Source: Cellulophaga sp. RHA19
Lineage (GTDB): Bacteria; Bacteroidota; Bacteroidia; Flavobacteriales; Flavobacteriaceae
Reading direction: 5' to 3'
Length of the DNA: 64,000 bases
Assembly: GCF_002813425.1 (NCBI RefSeq)
Contig: NZ_PHUL01000001.1
Coordinates: 1,342,001 to 1,406,000, forward strand
Shown here: positions 52,162 to 62,089 of the stretch, in pieces
How the letters are laid out: each line of letters opens with the position of its first letter
How positions within the stretch are numbered: the stretch's first letter is position 1
The notes under the pieces: model-generated
Databases searched by the model: none
Told to the model about the DNA's origin: nothing
Seen by the model: only the letters and a program-made list of their open reading frames with translations
Program-made: the position numbers and the translations under genes

Positions 52162-54474
52162 ATGAAAGTATGTATTGCAGAAAAACCAAGTGTTGCCCGT
52201 GAAATTGCCGCCGTATTAGGTGCTAATGCCAAACATGATGGCTATTACCAGGGCAATGGCTATGCAGTTACCTATACTTTTGGCCATTTATGTACCTTGT
52301 TTGAGCCTAACGACTACAAACCACACTGGAAAAGTTGGGACCTTAACAACTTGCCAATGCTACCTAATAAGTTTAAAACTAAGGTGGTAGACAATGCCGG
52401 AATTCAGAAACAATTTGGCATTGTAAAAAAATTATTTGACAAAGCTAGTGTTGTAATTAACTGTGGTGATGCCGGGCAAGAAGGGGAGCTTATACAACGT
52501 TGGGTTATAGACCAGGCAGAGTACAAAGGTGAGGTACAGCGTTTATGGATATCGTCTTTAACTACAGAGGCCATAAAAGAGGGGTTTACTAAATTACAAC
52601 CCGCTACACAGTATGATAATTTATACTACGCAGGTTTTTCTAGAGCCATTGGGGATTGGCTTTTAGGGATGAACGCCACACGCTTGTACACCGTTAAGCA
52701 CGGTGGTTACAAACAAATGCTTTCTGTAGGGCGTGTGCAAACGCCTACTTTAGCAATGATTGTAAATAGGTTTAAAGAAATTGAAAATTTTAAACCACAA
52801 CCATATTGGGAGCTGCAAACCTTGTATAGAGATACCTTGTTTAATTGTGAGGAAGGTAGGTTTTTAAAGAAAGAAGAAGGAGAGGCTTTTGCTAAAAAAG
52901 TACAAGAAAACGATTTTGAAATTGCATCTATAACCAAGAAAAAAGGAAAAGAGTATGCGCCTAAGTTGTTTGATCTTACTGGGCTGCAGGTGTATTGCAA
53001 TACCAAGTTTGGGTTTTCTGCAGATGAGACTTTAAAAATAGTTCAGAAATTATACGAGCAAAAAGTGGTAACATACCCAAGAGTAGATACTACTTTTTTA
53101 CCTAATGACGTGTACCCAAAAGTAGCCGGAATTTTAAAAAAGCTAACCAAATATCAAAATTTAACAACCACTGTATTAGCGGGTAAAATAAGAAAATCTG
53201 CTAAGGTTTTTAACGATAAAAAAGTAACAGACCACCACGCTATTATACCTACAGGTGTAGAAATGAACCTGCAATACAGTCAGCAACAGGTGTATGATAT
53301 TATTACCAAACGTTTTATTGCTGTTTTTTATCCAGATTGTGAGGTTGCTAACACCACAGTAGTAGGTAAGGCAGATACGGTAAGTTTTAAAACTACCGGA
53401 AAAGAAATTTTAGAAAAAGGTTGGCGTGTAGTTTTTGAAAATCCTGATGCTAAAAACAAACCAGAAAAAGGCATTTTACCAACATTTGTAAAGGGCGAAA
53501 AAGGACCGCATGAGCCATCGTTTTTAGAAAAGGAAACAAAGCCACCAAATCAGTTCACAGAGGCTAGTTTGCTGCGTGCAATGGAAACCGCAGGTAAGCA
53601 GGTAGATGATGATGAAATGCGAGAGTTGATGAAAGAAAACGGTATTGGAAGACCGTCTACCAGGGCAAATATTATAGAAACACTTTTTAGACGCAAATAC
53701 ATAGAGCGTAAAAAAAAGCAGTTGTTGCCTACGCAAACCGGCATACAACTTATAGCGATTATAAAAAACAAATTGTTGACTTCTGCCGAGCTTACTGGTA
53801 TGTGGGAAAAACAATTAAAACAAATTGAAAGTGGCAATTACCATGCTGGTGTTTTTATAAAGAACATGAAGCAAATGATTGATGATTTGGTGTACGAGGT
53901 GCGTACAGAAAAAAGGCACGTAAAAATATCGCATGCAGCAGCAAAAGCAGCAGCTCCAAAACCCAAAAAGGAAAAGAAAACGGCAGCAATGCAGGGCAAA
54001 ACTTGTCCTAAATGTAAACAGGGGCAAATTTTAAAAGGAAAAACAGCTTACGGTTGTAGTGCTTATAAAACGGGATGTACATTGGTATTGCCTTTTGTTT
54101 TTAAGGATAAAAAAATATCAGAAAAACAATACATACGTTTACTAGATAAAGGCTGTACGGTAAACTTAAAAGGTTTTAAAACAGATAACGGAACCACAGA
54201 GGGCTTGTTGCGTTTTAATGATGATTTTAGCTTGGTTTTAGAAGAAAAAAAGACTGTTGTAAAACAGAAAAAAGAGCAACAACAAGAGGTTCCAGACCCA
54301 ATGCCGTGCCCTGTTTGTACTACAGGTAGTGTGCTAAAAGGCAAAACAGCTTATGGTTGTAGTAATTATAAAAATGGCTGTGATTTTAAGTACCCTTTTA
54401 GTTTGCTAAGAGAAAAAGCAGCAGACAAGCCTTTAACCAAAGAACTGGTGTATAAATTATTAAGCAAAAAGTAG
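52162..54474 (+). CDS. topB: DNA topoisomerase III
   Basis: The ATG of MKVCIAEKPSVA is chosen, since the upstream TTG adds four residues. The 770-residue type IA topoisomerase has a Toprim domain (Glu7, and Asp103 in CGDAGQEGE), catalytic Tyr305 in TYPRVDT, and PSTRANIIETLFRRKYI in the core. Two C-terminal Toprim-associated zinc-type repeats start CPKCKQGQILKGKTAYGC and CPVCTTGSVLKGKTAYGC. It decatenates DNA and resolves recombination intermediates in the cytoplasm. It borders the first cassette and diverges from it. Confidence 0.97.
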   Translation: MKVCIAEKPSVAREIAAVLGANAKHDGYYQGNGYAVTYTFGHLCTLFEPNDYKPHWKSWDLNNLPMLPNKFKTKVVDNAGIQKQFGIVKKLFDKASVVINCGDAGQEGELIQRWVIDQAEYKGEVQRLWISSLTTEAIKEGFTKLQPATQYDNLYYAGFSRAIGDWLLGMNATRLYTVKHGGYKQMLSVGRVQTPTLAMIVNRFKEIENFKPQPYWELQTLYRDTLFNCEEGRFLKKEEGEAFAKKVQENDFEIASITKKKGKEYAPKLFDLTGLQVYCNTKFGFSADETLKIVQKLYEQKVVTYPRVDTTFLPNDVYPKVAGILKKLTKYQNLTTTVLAGKIRKSAKVFNDKKVTDHHAIIPTGVEMNLQYSQQQVYDIITKRFIAVFYPDCEVANTTVVGKADTVSFKTTGKEILEKGWRVVFENPDAKNKPEKGILPTFVKGEKGPHEPSFLEKETKPPNQFTEASLLRAMETAGKQVDDDEMRELMKENGIGRPSTRANIIETLFRRKYIERKKKQLLPTQTGIQLIAIIKNKLLTSAELTGMWEKQLKQIESGNYHAGVFIKNMKQMIDDLVYEVRTEKRHVKISHAAAKAAAPKPKKEKKTAAMQGKTCPKCKQGQILKGKTAYGCSAYKTGCTLVLPFVFKDKKISEKQYIRLLDKGCTVNLKGFKTDNGTTEGLLRFNDDFSLVLEEKKTVVKQKKEQQQEVPDPMPCPVCTTGSVLKGKTAYGCSNYKNGCDFKYPFSLLREKAADKPLTKELVYKLLSKK

Positions 54475-54496
54475 TAATGCTTTTTTAAGCATTACT
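54473..54496. terminator. Bidirectional terminator between topB and CPBP gene
   Basis: A perfect 10-bp stem (AGTAATGCTT and AAGCATTACT) with a four-T loop lies between the convergent genes. It includes the last base pairs of both stop regions. Confidence 0.8.
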
Positions 54497-55279
54497 AGCA
54501 GTAGTTTTTACAAGCTTGTATTTTGTCATTAAAAATATGCCGTAAATAAAACAAGGCAAGGCTAATACTGTAATTAGTGCAGCAGTCTCTAAAGACATAA
54601 GTTCGCTTATTTTTTCTTTAATAGGCATACCTACAACATCTAAATCTGCTACAAAATCTATTATGGTGTGCACAATAATTAAAGGGTATAGTCTTTTTGT
54701 TATTACTAATAAAAAGCCAAACATTACACCAATAAAAGTAGCGTAAATAAGCTGTGCCAACTCGCCATAAATACCGGTATCAAAATTTAAAAGATGAATA
54801 ACACCAAAAAAGAGTGCTGCGGTAAAAACAGAGATGATACTATTTTTACGTGTGTTGCCTAAGTAATTTATAAGGTGAGATTGTAAAAAACCTCTAATGC
54901 TTAATTCTTCTGCAAAGCCTATAGAAATACAGTATGTTAAAAAAAGCAATACGTTTGGCAGCAATGTTTGTATATCTACAACATCTATAATTAGTATGTT
55001 TAAGAGTACTAAATATATTAGAGGAAATAGTAACAGGTACCATTTGTTTACTTTTCTTTTTTGAAGCCCTGCTAATTCTCCAAGCTTATTTTTTTGAATA
55101 AAAAAGTAAGAAACAACAATTAAAATTAAATTGGCACAAATATTTAAAAGTGTGTGTATGGCATAGGATTCAATTTTTTTTTGAATGAAAAGGTATGATA
55201 GGTATTCTCTTATGCTTAAAATTAAAAGTAGAGCTGTAATAAAAAGTAATAGCTGATTCCAGAACTGTTTTTTGGTCAT
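54485..55279 (-). CDS. CPBP-family intramembrane metalloprotease
   Basis: The 264-residue protein has about eight membrane segments. The CPBP (Abi) motifs are present: EELSIRGFLQ with the paired glutamates and Arg, GVIHLLNF with the metal-site His, and the later IVHTIIDFVADL. It is likely to cleave substrates inside the membrane. Roles in the family include maturation of prenyl proteins and bacteriocin self-immunity, and neither is specifically supported here. Confidence 0.88.
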   Translation of the reverse strand: MTKKQFWNQLLLFITALLLILSIREYLSYLFIQKKIESYAIHTLLNICANLILIVVSYFFIQKNKLGELAGLQKRKVNKWYLLLFPLIYLVLLNILIIDVVDIQTLLPNVLLFLTYCISIGFAEELSIRGFLQSHLINYLGNTRKNSIISVFTAALFFGVIHLLNFDTGIYGELAQLIYATFIGVMFGFLLVITKRLYPLIIVHTIIDFVADLDVVGMPIKEKISELMSLETAALITVLALPCFIYGIFLMTKYKLVKTTASNA

Positions 55280-55355
55280 AACAAATGGTCTTAGTAAGGT
55301 TGTTTACTTACTAGACGTTAATAACGCTTATAACGTTGCCTAAACAAGGTTGTTT

Positions 55356-55892
55356 TTAGTGTATTTTGTCTTTAAGTTCTAGTAATGCAGCATACGGGTC
55401 TCCTTTTAAACCTAATAATTTAGCAAAAGCGGGTTCTGTTTTTATGCCGCTATTTTTTAATTCTTTTATTTGTTGCTTAAAATCAACTCCCTTTTCTTGT
55501 AAAATCTGATGCTCTATAACCATATGCAGGTATGCATTTTGCTTGGTTGTAGGTATATCTTGACCAAATATTTCAAACAAAAAATGCTCTGTTCTAAACT
55601 CTGCAATTGTAGCTGTAATGTTGTTTTGTAAAGTGGTATAAACTTTAAAGTTTTTATAAGTAGAAAACTCCTGTTGCAAGTATGCTAAAAACTCAGCGTT
55701 ATTTTTACATTCACAAATAATATCTAAATCACTCTCTTTAATATCAATATCTATTGGTATTGTACCAGTTAAAATAGGATTGTACTTTTTAAGTTTTTCT
55801 AGAATTTTATATTTGTTTAACTCAGAAAAAGCCAATCTTTGTCTTTGGTTTCCGTGTTTAAGGTATGCTATGTTTTTAAAGTTTATTGCCAA
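55356..55892 (-). CDS. DUF4269 nucleotidyltransferase-like protein
   Basis: The 178-residue product matches DUF4269. It has TGTIPIDIDIKESDLDIIC, which is the acidic core of a minimal nucleotidyltransferase fold, and QDIPTTKQNAYLHMVIEHQIL typical of the family. It is cytoplasmic and its function unknown. It lies 11 bp downstream of the WG-repeat gene in the same direction. Confidence 0.82.
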   Translation of the reverse strand: MAINFKNIAYLKHGNQRQRLAFSELNKYKILEKLKKYNPILTGTIPIDIDIKESDLDIICECKNNAEFLAYLQQEFSTYKNFKVYTTLQNNITATIAEFRTEHFLFEIFGQDIPTTKQNAYLHMVIEHQILQEKGVDFKQQIKELKNSGIKTEPAFAKLLGLKGDPYAALLELKDKIH

Positions 55893-55903
55893 GCCTTTAT
55901 GCT

Positions 55904-56656
55904 TTAATCGTAATACTCGTTTCCGTTAGCGTCTATATAACCTGTTTTATTATTGGTGGTTGTAAATTTAGCCAATCCGTTAACAAAAGGCTCTACATCT
56001 TTGTATTTAACTTTTGTAATGTTGTAATACCCAACCTTATTGTTTGTCTGTACTTTTAAAATGCCGTTTGCGTAGGTTACAGCATCAAAATAACGTACCG
56101 TATTGTTGTATAAAACACCTTGTTTTTTGCCTTTGTTAATTAATACAGCATTTAAAAATATTTCTGTAGCGTAAAACATAGATTCGTTAGCATCAAACGT
56201 TACTTTTTTTGTTCCATTTGGAAAATTAATTTTATCAATTCCCTCAGCACTTATACTTTCAATTTCTTTGGGTGCAACGTTTTCTTCACCATCGTAACCC
56301 ACTAATTCTGTTACAATAAATGTATTGTTTTTGCGTAGTATTTTATAGGTGTAATTTGGTACTGTGCCACAAACTTCTGTTATTAAGTTAGCTTCTTTTA
56401 CTTTAGCGCCATTTTCGTTAATATAAAACATACTATTTTTTTCATCTAAAACTTGTAAAAAACCATTTAAGCGTACAGCTGTTTTTAGGTTTTTAAAAAT
56501 CACTTTTTCATCATTCTTATGTACCTCAAAAGTGTTTGTATTTAAATTTTTATACAGCTTAAAATTGGTTCCAAAAGCAGAAATTAACGAATCTTTTTTT
56601 TGTGCAAAAGAACTCATTGTGCTTATTGTTAAAATAAAAATAAAAAGTGTTTTCAT
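55904..56656 (-). CDS. Exported WG-repeat protein
   Basis: The product has a signal peptide (1-18). The mature part has several WG-type units, the last reading VEPFVNGLAKFTTTNNKTGYIDANG. It is probably periplasmic and of unknown ligand. It lies 16 bp after the 192-residue gene and 11 bp before DUF4269, so the three are likely one operon. Confidence 0.72.
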   Translation of the reverse strand: MKTLFIFILTISTMSSFAQKKDSLISAFGTNFKLYKNLNTNTFEVHKNDEKVIFKNLKTAVRLNGFLQVLDEKNSMFYINENGAKVKEANLITEVCGTVPNYTYKILRKNNTFIVTELVGYDGEENVAPKEIESISAEGIDKINFPNGTKKVTFDANESMFYATEIFLNAVLINKGKKQGVLYNNTVRYFDAVTYANGILKVQTNNKVGYYNITKVKYKDVEPFVNGLAKFTTTNNKTGYIDANGNEYYD

Positions 56657-56672
56657 AGGTTGTTTTGTTACA

Positions 56673-57251
56673 CTAAGCTAACAAATTAACAGGAGTAACC
56701 ATATCATTATTCTTATAGCTTAATACGTAAACAGGTTTTTCTTTTTTTAATGGATTTGCTATTACAAACTCTATAGTGTTGTTTGTATACTTCTCAAATA
56801 TAATATTAGCTTTTGCAGTAGCTTCTTCTTCGGTTATAGTGTTTGCTTCTAGTTCCTTATTAAGAGCTTCTATTTTAGGATTTACATCTTTATCGTTTAC
56901 AATAAACTGCTCAAGAGCAATATTTTTTTTAGCTAAAATTTTAGCAGATTTATTAGCAATTATAACACCTCCAATTTGCCATTCTTTTTGACCTTGACCA
57001 TTGGTTTCAAAAACAATATACCCAACAGTTCCAGATATAGAATATACAGGCGTATTTCGTTCTAATTTAATCTTGTATAGTTTTTTTAAACTGTCTATTT
57101 CTTTTTCTGTGAGGACTCTATCATGGGTTAAGTTTTCTAAAATGCTGGCTTGTGTCCTTTTCATATCTCCTTTGCCTTGGTAATAGTTAATGATACTTAT
57201 AATACCTACAACTAGCATAATAGCAAATAAGATTAATTTAATGTAACCCAT
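56673..57251 (-). CDS. Membrane-anchored unknown protein, 192 residues
   Basis: An N-terminal membrane segment (about 5-22) is followed by a soluble part with VYSISGTVGYIVFETNGQGQ and a helical region rich in Glu and Ala (about 128-155). No family is recognised. It is the first gene of a likely three-gene operon. Confidence 0.62.
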   Translation of the reverse strand: MGYIKLILFAIMLVVGIISIINYYQGKGDMKRTQASILENLTHDRVLTEKEIDSLKKLYKIKLERNTPVYSISGTVGYIVFETNGQGQKEWQIGGVIIANKSAKILAKKNIALEQFIVNDKDVNPKIEALNKELEANTITEEEATAKANIIFEKYTNNTIEFVIANPLKKEKPVYVLSYKNNDMVTPVNLLA

Positions 57252-57399
57252 AATTTTTGGTTTTTTTAAAGCAGTAATATGCTTTTTTACAGTTTGGTTA
57301 AGGTGTAATTTGTATACACTACAGTAGTAACTAACGCTTTTTTAGTAGATTAGTTGTGTGTTAAATGATAAATTTAGGAGATTTTGTTTAAATGTTTTT

Positions 57400-58029
57400 T
57401 CAATTTTTTCTTAATTGATGCTCTCCTTTTACTAATTTCCAAACTCCTAAACCAAAAAGTAATATTGCAGGTATACTTATGCTTCCTTTGGTAAGTAAAA
57501 AAATATTAATTAAAATAGAAACAACCAGTAATACAATACCAATTGTTATGTTCTTTTTTCCTTTTTCTCTTAATTTATTTTTTACTTCATTTAAATAATT
57601 AGAGTCAACATTAAAGTTTTCTTTCAAATCATTATCTATTGTTTCTTTTGATTCTCCTTCAAGTTTTTTAGATTCAATATAGTTTACAATTATATTTTCT
57701 TGTGACTGTTCTTTCTTTATAACATCAAACATATCTATGCCCATTGTATTCAGCTTAAATTTGATATTTTCAATAGATTCTCCAGCTTCTAATTCTTTTT
57801 TAATATAATTTTCAGGATCAAAATTGTCTCTTAGTTCTTGCTCGTTCTTTTGGTTTATAAGGTGTTTGGTTATTTTAGAAGCTTCCTCTAACTCATTTCG
57901 CTTAATTAACTCTTCTTGTAGTAATACAATAGCTTCAGGTTTTAAACCGTCTATTTCTTTAGCAATATTTAATAGCTTATCGGTAGTGAAAACTGAATAA
58001 TTTTTCCTTATTTCGTTTAAGTTAGACAT
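57400..58029 (-). CDS. Helical protein with C-terminal membrane hairpin
   Basis: The first 150 of 209 residues are helical and charged, with repeats around NFDPENYIKKELEAGESIE and NFNVDSNYLNEVKNKL. Two membrane segments near the C-terminus (about 160-178 and 182-198) follow. The family is not recognised. It stands alone. Confidence 0.62.
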   Translation of the reverse strand: MSNLNEIRKNYSVFTTDKLLNIAKEIDGLKPEAIVLLQEELIKRNELEEASKITKHLINQKNEQELRDNFDPENYIKKELEAGESIENIKFKLNTMGIDMFDVIKKEQSQENIIVNYIESKKLEGESKETIDNDLKENFNVDSNYLNEVKNKLREKGKKNITIGIVLLVVSILINIFLLTKGSISIPAILLFGLGVWKLVKGEHQLRKN

Positions 58030-58161
58030 TGTAATACGATTATTTTTTGGTTAAGAATTTGAGATCCTAATTTAGAATATAAAAATTAAACCAATTTTAA
58101 AGGGTGTAATATTTTAAATGAAGAGCTTAAAAGATAGTAGATTGTTTAGCCAAGCTGTTTT

Positions 58162-58806
58162 TTACTTCTTAAAAAGCACTTCTTTAAACGTATTTTGGTT
58201 ATCCTCTGTAATTGGTGGTAGCTCTAGGTGAGCGTGACCTTCATCAAACATTTTACCAGTCACTTTTTTAACTTTATACCATGATTCTTGCGTTTCAGAT
58301 ACAACACTAATGTTGTAATGGTTTTCTTTTTCTAAAATGCGCATACTACCATTAAAATTGGCTATATCTGCGTAATTAAAAGAGTCTATGGCATTACATA
58401 CAAACGCTACGTTTTTTTTAATTGATTCTGTTTGTAAATAATAAGGTGTTTTTTCTTGAGTATTATAACCTGCAGGATTAGCAACGGTGCTTTTGTAACC
58501 AGATCCAGTAGTTAAATTTACACCAACACCGTCATAAAAAACAGTATTTAATGGCAAGTACATAACAGGATTAGAAAAAGCAACATAAACCTCTGTGCCG
58601 TTACTTTGTACACTAGTTTTAGAAAAATTTTCTAAGCTTACATTTTTATCGACCAAAGGCAGAGCCAGCTTAATAATAGAATCTCTACCTAATTCTATCA
58701 ATTGCTTTACTTCTTTAGTCATTTTAAACTTGTTTGTTTTTTGGGCATAACTAGCAGAAGAAATAAGAGTAATTAGAATTAAAATTGATGAAAATTTTAT
58801 TTTCAT
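58162..58806 (-). CDS. Exported unknown protein, 214 residues
   Basis: The signal peptide ends near SYAQ (1-21). The mature protein has ELGRDSIIKLALPLVDK and NVSLENFSKTSVQSNGTEVYVAFSN (in part), a cystatin-like mix of helix and strands. No function can be assigned. It lies 6 bp after the 124-residue gene and is likely cotranscribed. Confidence 0.62.
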   Translation of the reverse strand: MKIKFSSILILITLISSASYAQKTNKFKMTKEVKQLIELGRDSIIKLALPLVDKNVSLENFSKTSVQSNGTEVYVAFSNPVMYLPLNTVFYDGVGVNLTTGSGYKSTVANPAGYNTQEKTPYYLQTESIKKNVAFVCNAIDSFNYADIANFNGSMRILEKENHYNISVVSETQESWYKVKKVTGKMFDEGHAHLELPPITEDNQNTFKEVLFKK

Positions 58807-58812
58807 AAAACT

Positions 58813-59187
58813 CTATTTTAAAAGACCTATTCCAAACGGACTTTCTGCATCTTCTGAGTAATCTCTAAAAAATCCCCATCTGGTTTTGCTAGTAATATTT
58901 TGCTTTTTAGCTCCACCTTTAAATCCATCATTACAGTCAACATCAAATGAAATAGCTATTAATTCATTATTCTCATTAAAATCAAACGACTTATAAGTAA
59001 GAGTAATTCCGTTAGAAGCTAATTTCTTCTTTATATTAATTAAATCATCAGGCTGTAAATTACTATTAAATATAATTTCAATTTTTAGTCCGTTTGGCTT
59101 TGTTTCAGAATTTTTTTCATTAGTGTTAAACGCACTAAAGGTTACAAATAATAGTAGAATTGGTAATGTTTTTAATAGGTTTTTCAT
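58813..59187 (-). CDS. Exported small protein, 124 residues
   Basis: The product has a signal peptide (1-21). It carries LKIEIIFNSNLQPDDLINIKK and GITLTYKSFDFNENNELIAI, a ferredoxin-like alternation seen at the end of some Bacteroidetes BlaR1/M56-linked proteins. Function is unknown. It starts the two-gene unit with the 214-residue gene. Confidence 0.62.
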   Translation of the reverse strand: MKNLLKTLPILLLFVTFSAFNTNEKNSETKPNGLKIEIIFNSNLQPDDLINIKKKLASNGITLTYKSFDFNENNELIAISFDVDCNDGFKGGAKKQNITSKTRWGFFRDYSEDAESPFGIGLLK

Positions 59188-59276
59188 AATAATTATCGTT
59201 TTAAAATTTAAAAAATATGATAATACACACTAGTATTAAAGGCGTGTGCAACGGTTATTTTTATTAGTTATAGCAA

Positions 59277-60007
59277 TTACTCACCAACTAGTCCTAATTC
59301 TTTCTTTATATCTGTTCGTTTAGATAATACAGTAGGATTTACACCCCATTTACCAGCAATCTCCATAACTAACATTTCATCTGCATAGGTTAAATCTTGT
59401 CTTTCAAAATATGCTTCATTCTCAGCATCTTTAGAGAAAGAATTAAATAGAGTTAATTGGTCCTCGGCATCAGTTGGTTGTCCAAACACTTTAATGTTTT
59501 CCATACTTTCACCAAGATACGAATAAATTCGTTCCATTTTTCCATTCTTAGACTTCATCCAACTATGGTATTCTACTACTCGGTTGGTACCAAAGAATTG
59601 TGCTTCTCCAAACTCTGCACTTAAATAATTTAAGAGAGTTTCTAATGTAGCCATATTTTCTTTGTTATCTCCTTTGTTTACCAATCTATTTCCGGTAATT
59701 AAGGTCTCCATTCTCCAATTTGCGGAGTAATGTAAATTCCGTCCTCATAAGCTGTTTTAATACCACTTTTCCAATTTGCCGGTTTAATGCTTTTTAATTT
59801 AATAATTTCAGCAAGTTTTTTTTTCTGATTTGTTTTTACAGCAATCCAAACCATCTTGTATCCAAAATCTAAAGGATTATCTATAGTGTCAGAAACAGTT
59901 AGTGCTTTTTGTTTATTGTGAAATTCAGAATTTACACCAGTTTTTTTAGCATACCAAACAGAAATTATAATCAGTAAAACTATTCCAATGATAATTAAAA
60001 ACTTCAT
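59277..60007 (-). pseudogene. Single gene split by a frameshift
   Basis: Two overlapping frames, 102 residues (59699-60007) and 144 residues (59277-59711), read as one protein. The first ends YITPQIGEW and then RP-stop, while the second continues with TLITGNRL. Removing two bases at about 59704-59708 gives EWTLITG, the expected continuation, and joins a membrane-anchored N-terminal half to a C-terminal half with FGEAQFFGTNRVVEYHSWMK and GKMERIYSYLGE. The joined protein is about 240 residues. The cause may be a true mutation or a sequencing error. Confidence 0.75.
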
Positions 60008-60090
60008 TTTTTTGTGTTATAGCAAGTGGTTAGTATTATAGTTGGTATATGAAATTAGTATTTAACTTAGATTAAATGTCAAAAATTATA

Positions 60091-60726
60091 TCAATTAAGA
60101 TCATTATTGCCTGTTTTTTTTATTCTAAAAGCACATATCAATACCCAAGTTAAAATTAATAATTCAATAACTCGTTGGTATAGGCCTAAAAAATCTGATT
60201 GAAGATTAGAAAATAATAAAAAAACCAAACCAGCACTTAGAGTACCTAAAATAATAGATGAAAAAGAAAGAGCCTTGTAATTAGAGAATTTTGTTAAACC
60301 AATACCCGCTATAATAATGCTTATAGGAACAATAGCATATATTAATAAGGCTGATAAATTATGTATTACTTGCGAAATACTTGGGTTTATAAATTCGGGA
60401 TTACAACCGCTATCACAAGCAAATATAGACGTTACAATAGTTCCAATACCATAGAATACACCAACACCCAAAAATCCAGTTTTTATTAATTTAGAAGAAG
60501 GGAAATACTTAATTGCAACAAAGCAAAAAATAGTAAATAAGATGCCACTAGGTATGTAACCTAAGATTCTTAACCATACCCCATATTCTGTATCTACTGC
60601 ATAAGTTTCACTTATGTATTGGCTAGTAACACTATAATCATCAATTAATAAACCTCCAATAAGAGCGCTACTTATAAATATGATTGTGGCTAATACACCT
60701 ATTAAAGATACTGTTTTGTTACTCAT
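60091..60726 (-). CDS. DUF998 membrane protein
   Basis: The 211-residue product has six membrane segments and the DUF998 pattern: an SQYISETYAV loop after the first segment, LGYIPSGILFTIFCF, then ACDSGCNP between segments and QVIHNLSALLIYAIVPI. The role is unknown. It lies next to a degraded cassette repeat, so it may have arrived as cassette cargo. Confidence 0.8.
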   Translation of the reverse strand: MSNKTVSLIGVLATIIFISSALIGGLLIDDYSVTSQYISETYAVDTEYGVWLRILGYIPSGILFTIFCFVAIKYFPSSKLIKTGFLGVGVFYGIGTIVTSIFACDSGCNPEFINPSISQVIHNLSALLIYAIVPISIIIAGIGLTKFSNYKALSFSSIILGTLSAGLVFLLFSNLQSDFLGLYQRVIELLILTWVLICAFRIKKTGNNDLN

Positions 60727-60744
60727 TTATTATTTTTAAATTGT

Positions 60745-60830
60745 TGGTAAGGCGTTTATGTATAAAATTTAGTAGGGATAATAAGTACTCTAGTTTTGGT
60801 TTGTAACTTAGCTAAAAACAAATATTATGT
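60745..60830 (-). repeat. Degenerate attC-like relic
   Basis: The bases GGCGTTTATGTATAAAATTT, then TTGTAACTTAGCTAAAAACA, follow the left arm of a type 1 site (compare 46913-46960) but decay before reaching a right arm. It is 8.6 kb beyond the last intact site. Confidence 0.5.
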
Positions 60831-60860
60831 ATTGGGTTTAAATAGCTAATTTCACAAAGG

Positions 60861-62033
60861 TTAATTTATGTTTAAAGCGGCACTAACTTCAGGTATTACA
60901 ATTATATAGTCAAAGCCTTTTAATGTTTTTAGCAATACCTTATTGTCTATTTTTATTTTGTTAGAATTTACACCTTTTAAAATTTTAGATGTGTTAAACA
61001 AGTGCCATTCTTTTCCTTCTGTATTTTCAAAAAACACGCTATAATGTTTTAAATCTTTGCTATTTAAATCTATTTTTTGAACTTCCTTACTAAAAGGAAT
61101 TCCTTGTGTTCCATTTTTGCCTATTATCATTACATGTAAAGAAGAGTCAAAATTTGCATCAGTTATATTAGAAACAAAATTACCAATGTCATAACCACCT
61201 AATATACTCTCGCCTTTATTTATATGAATTGCTCCATATTTAAATAAATTTTTATGTTCTTTTAAAAGTTCAATATTTTTGAAAACATTATTTTTCATTA
61301 ATTGAATTCTTAGATAGTGATTTTGTGTAATATATATTTCTCTAGATAACTTTAAATCTTTTATAATCAATTTTTCTTCTAAACTTAATTTAAGTGTTTC
61401 CAGTTTTTTAAGGTTTTGTTCAAACTTTTCAGAAAAAAAATAGGGACCTCCTTTTTTATTTATAAATAATTGAAAATGTTCATCAGACCTCTTTTTTATA
61501 TCTTCATATATTGTTTTAGCAACTTCATTCTTTGTTATCTCAAGTAATTTTATTGCCATTAGTTTATCTGCAGTTAACATAATTTGGTCTGTGCCAATTA
61601 TGTTTGTATTAGCTTGGACTAAATCTTTTAGCATATTAAATTCAGGTACCATAGAATAAAAAGAAAATGAAAGATTATTACTTAGGTCACTTACATATTG
61701 TGTAAGTTCATTTTCATTTAAGGTATGTATCTTTTGTTCAATTATTTTTGCAGAATAAGGATCTATTTCGCAAAAAAAGTTGTCAAATTTTACTTGTGAT
61801 GTTGCTTTAGAGATAAATAACGGAATTTCATTAAAGAAATGATCTTCACCAATTAGAACATTCTTGTGTTCTTTTATTTGACCCAATATTTCTTCCCATC
61901 CATCTCCTTTAAACTGATTATCCTGATAATGAAAAGTTGAAGTATTTTTCTTTATTATTTCGGAGAGCGTTTGCTGAGAATATGCATTAAATAGTGTAAA
62001 TAATAATGCAATAGTTAAGTATAAGTGTTTCAT
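60861..62033 (-). CDS. Exported protein with EreA/ChaN-like motif
   Basis: The 390-residue product has a signal peptide (1-20). The segment KNVLIGEDHFFNEIPLF near residue 55 resembles the Glu-x-His motif that opens the erythromycin-esterase/ChaN/Tiki superfamily, followed by FCEIDPYSAKIIEQ. Later it has GAIHINKGESILGGYDIG, which is also like that group. Metal- or haem-dependent activity is possible but not shown. It is transcribed alone. Confidence 0.6.
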   Translation of the reverse strand: MKHLYLTIALLFTLFNAYSQQTLSEIIKKNTSTFHYQDNQFKGDGWEEILGQIKEHKNVLIGEDHFFNEIPLFISKATSQVKFDNFFCEIDPYSAKIIEQKIHTLNENELTQYVSDLSNNLSFSFYSMVPEFNMLKDLVQANTNIIGTDQIMLTADKLMAIKLLEITKNEVAKTIYEDIKKRSDEHFQLFINKKGGPYFFSEKFEQNLKKLETLKLSLEEKLIIKDLKLSREIYITQNHYLRIQLMKNNVFKNIELLKEHKNLFKYGAIHINKGESILGGYDIGNFVSNITDANFDSSLHVMIIGKNGTQGIPFSKEVQKIDLNSKDLKHYSVFFENTEGKEWHLFNTSKILKGVNSNKIKIDNKVLLKTLKGFDYIIVIPEVSAALNIN

Positions 62034-62089
62034 GTGTTAGTTTATTCATAAGACAATTAACTAGCTAAAATGTTACAGTATATTTTTGT

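Noticed and set aside
52162..54474. topB as part of a mobile element next to the array, as in some integrative elements.
   Set aside because: No relaxase, integrase or conjugation genes lie beside it, and the neighbours look chromosomal.
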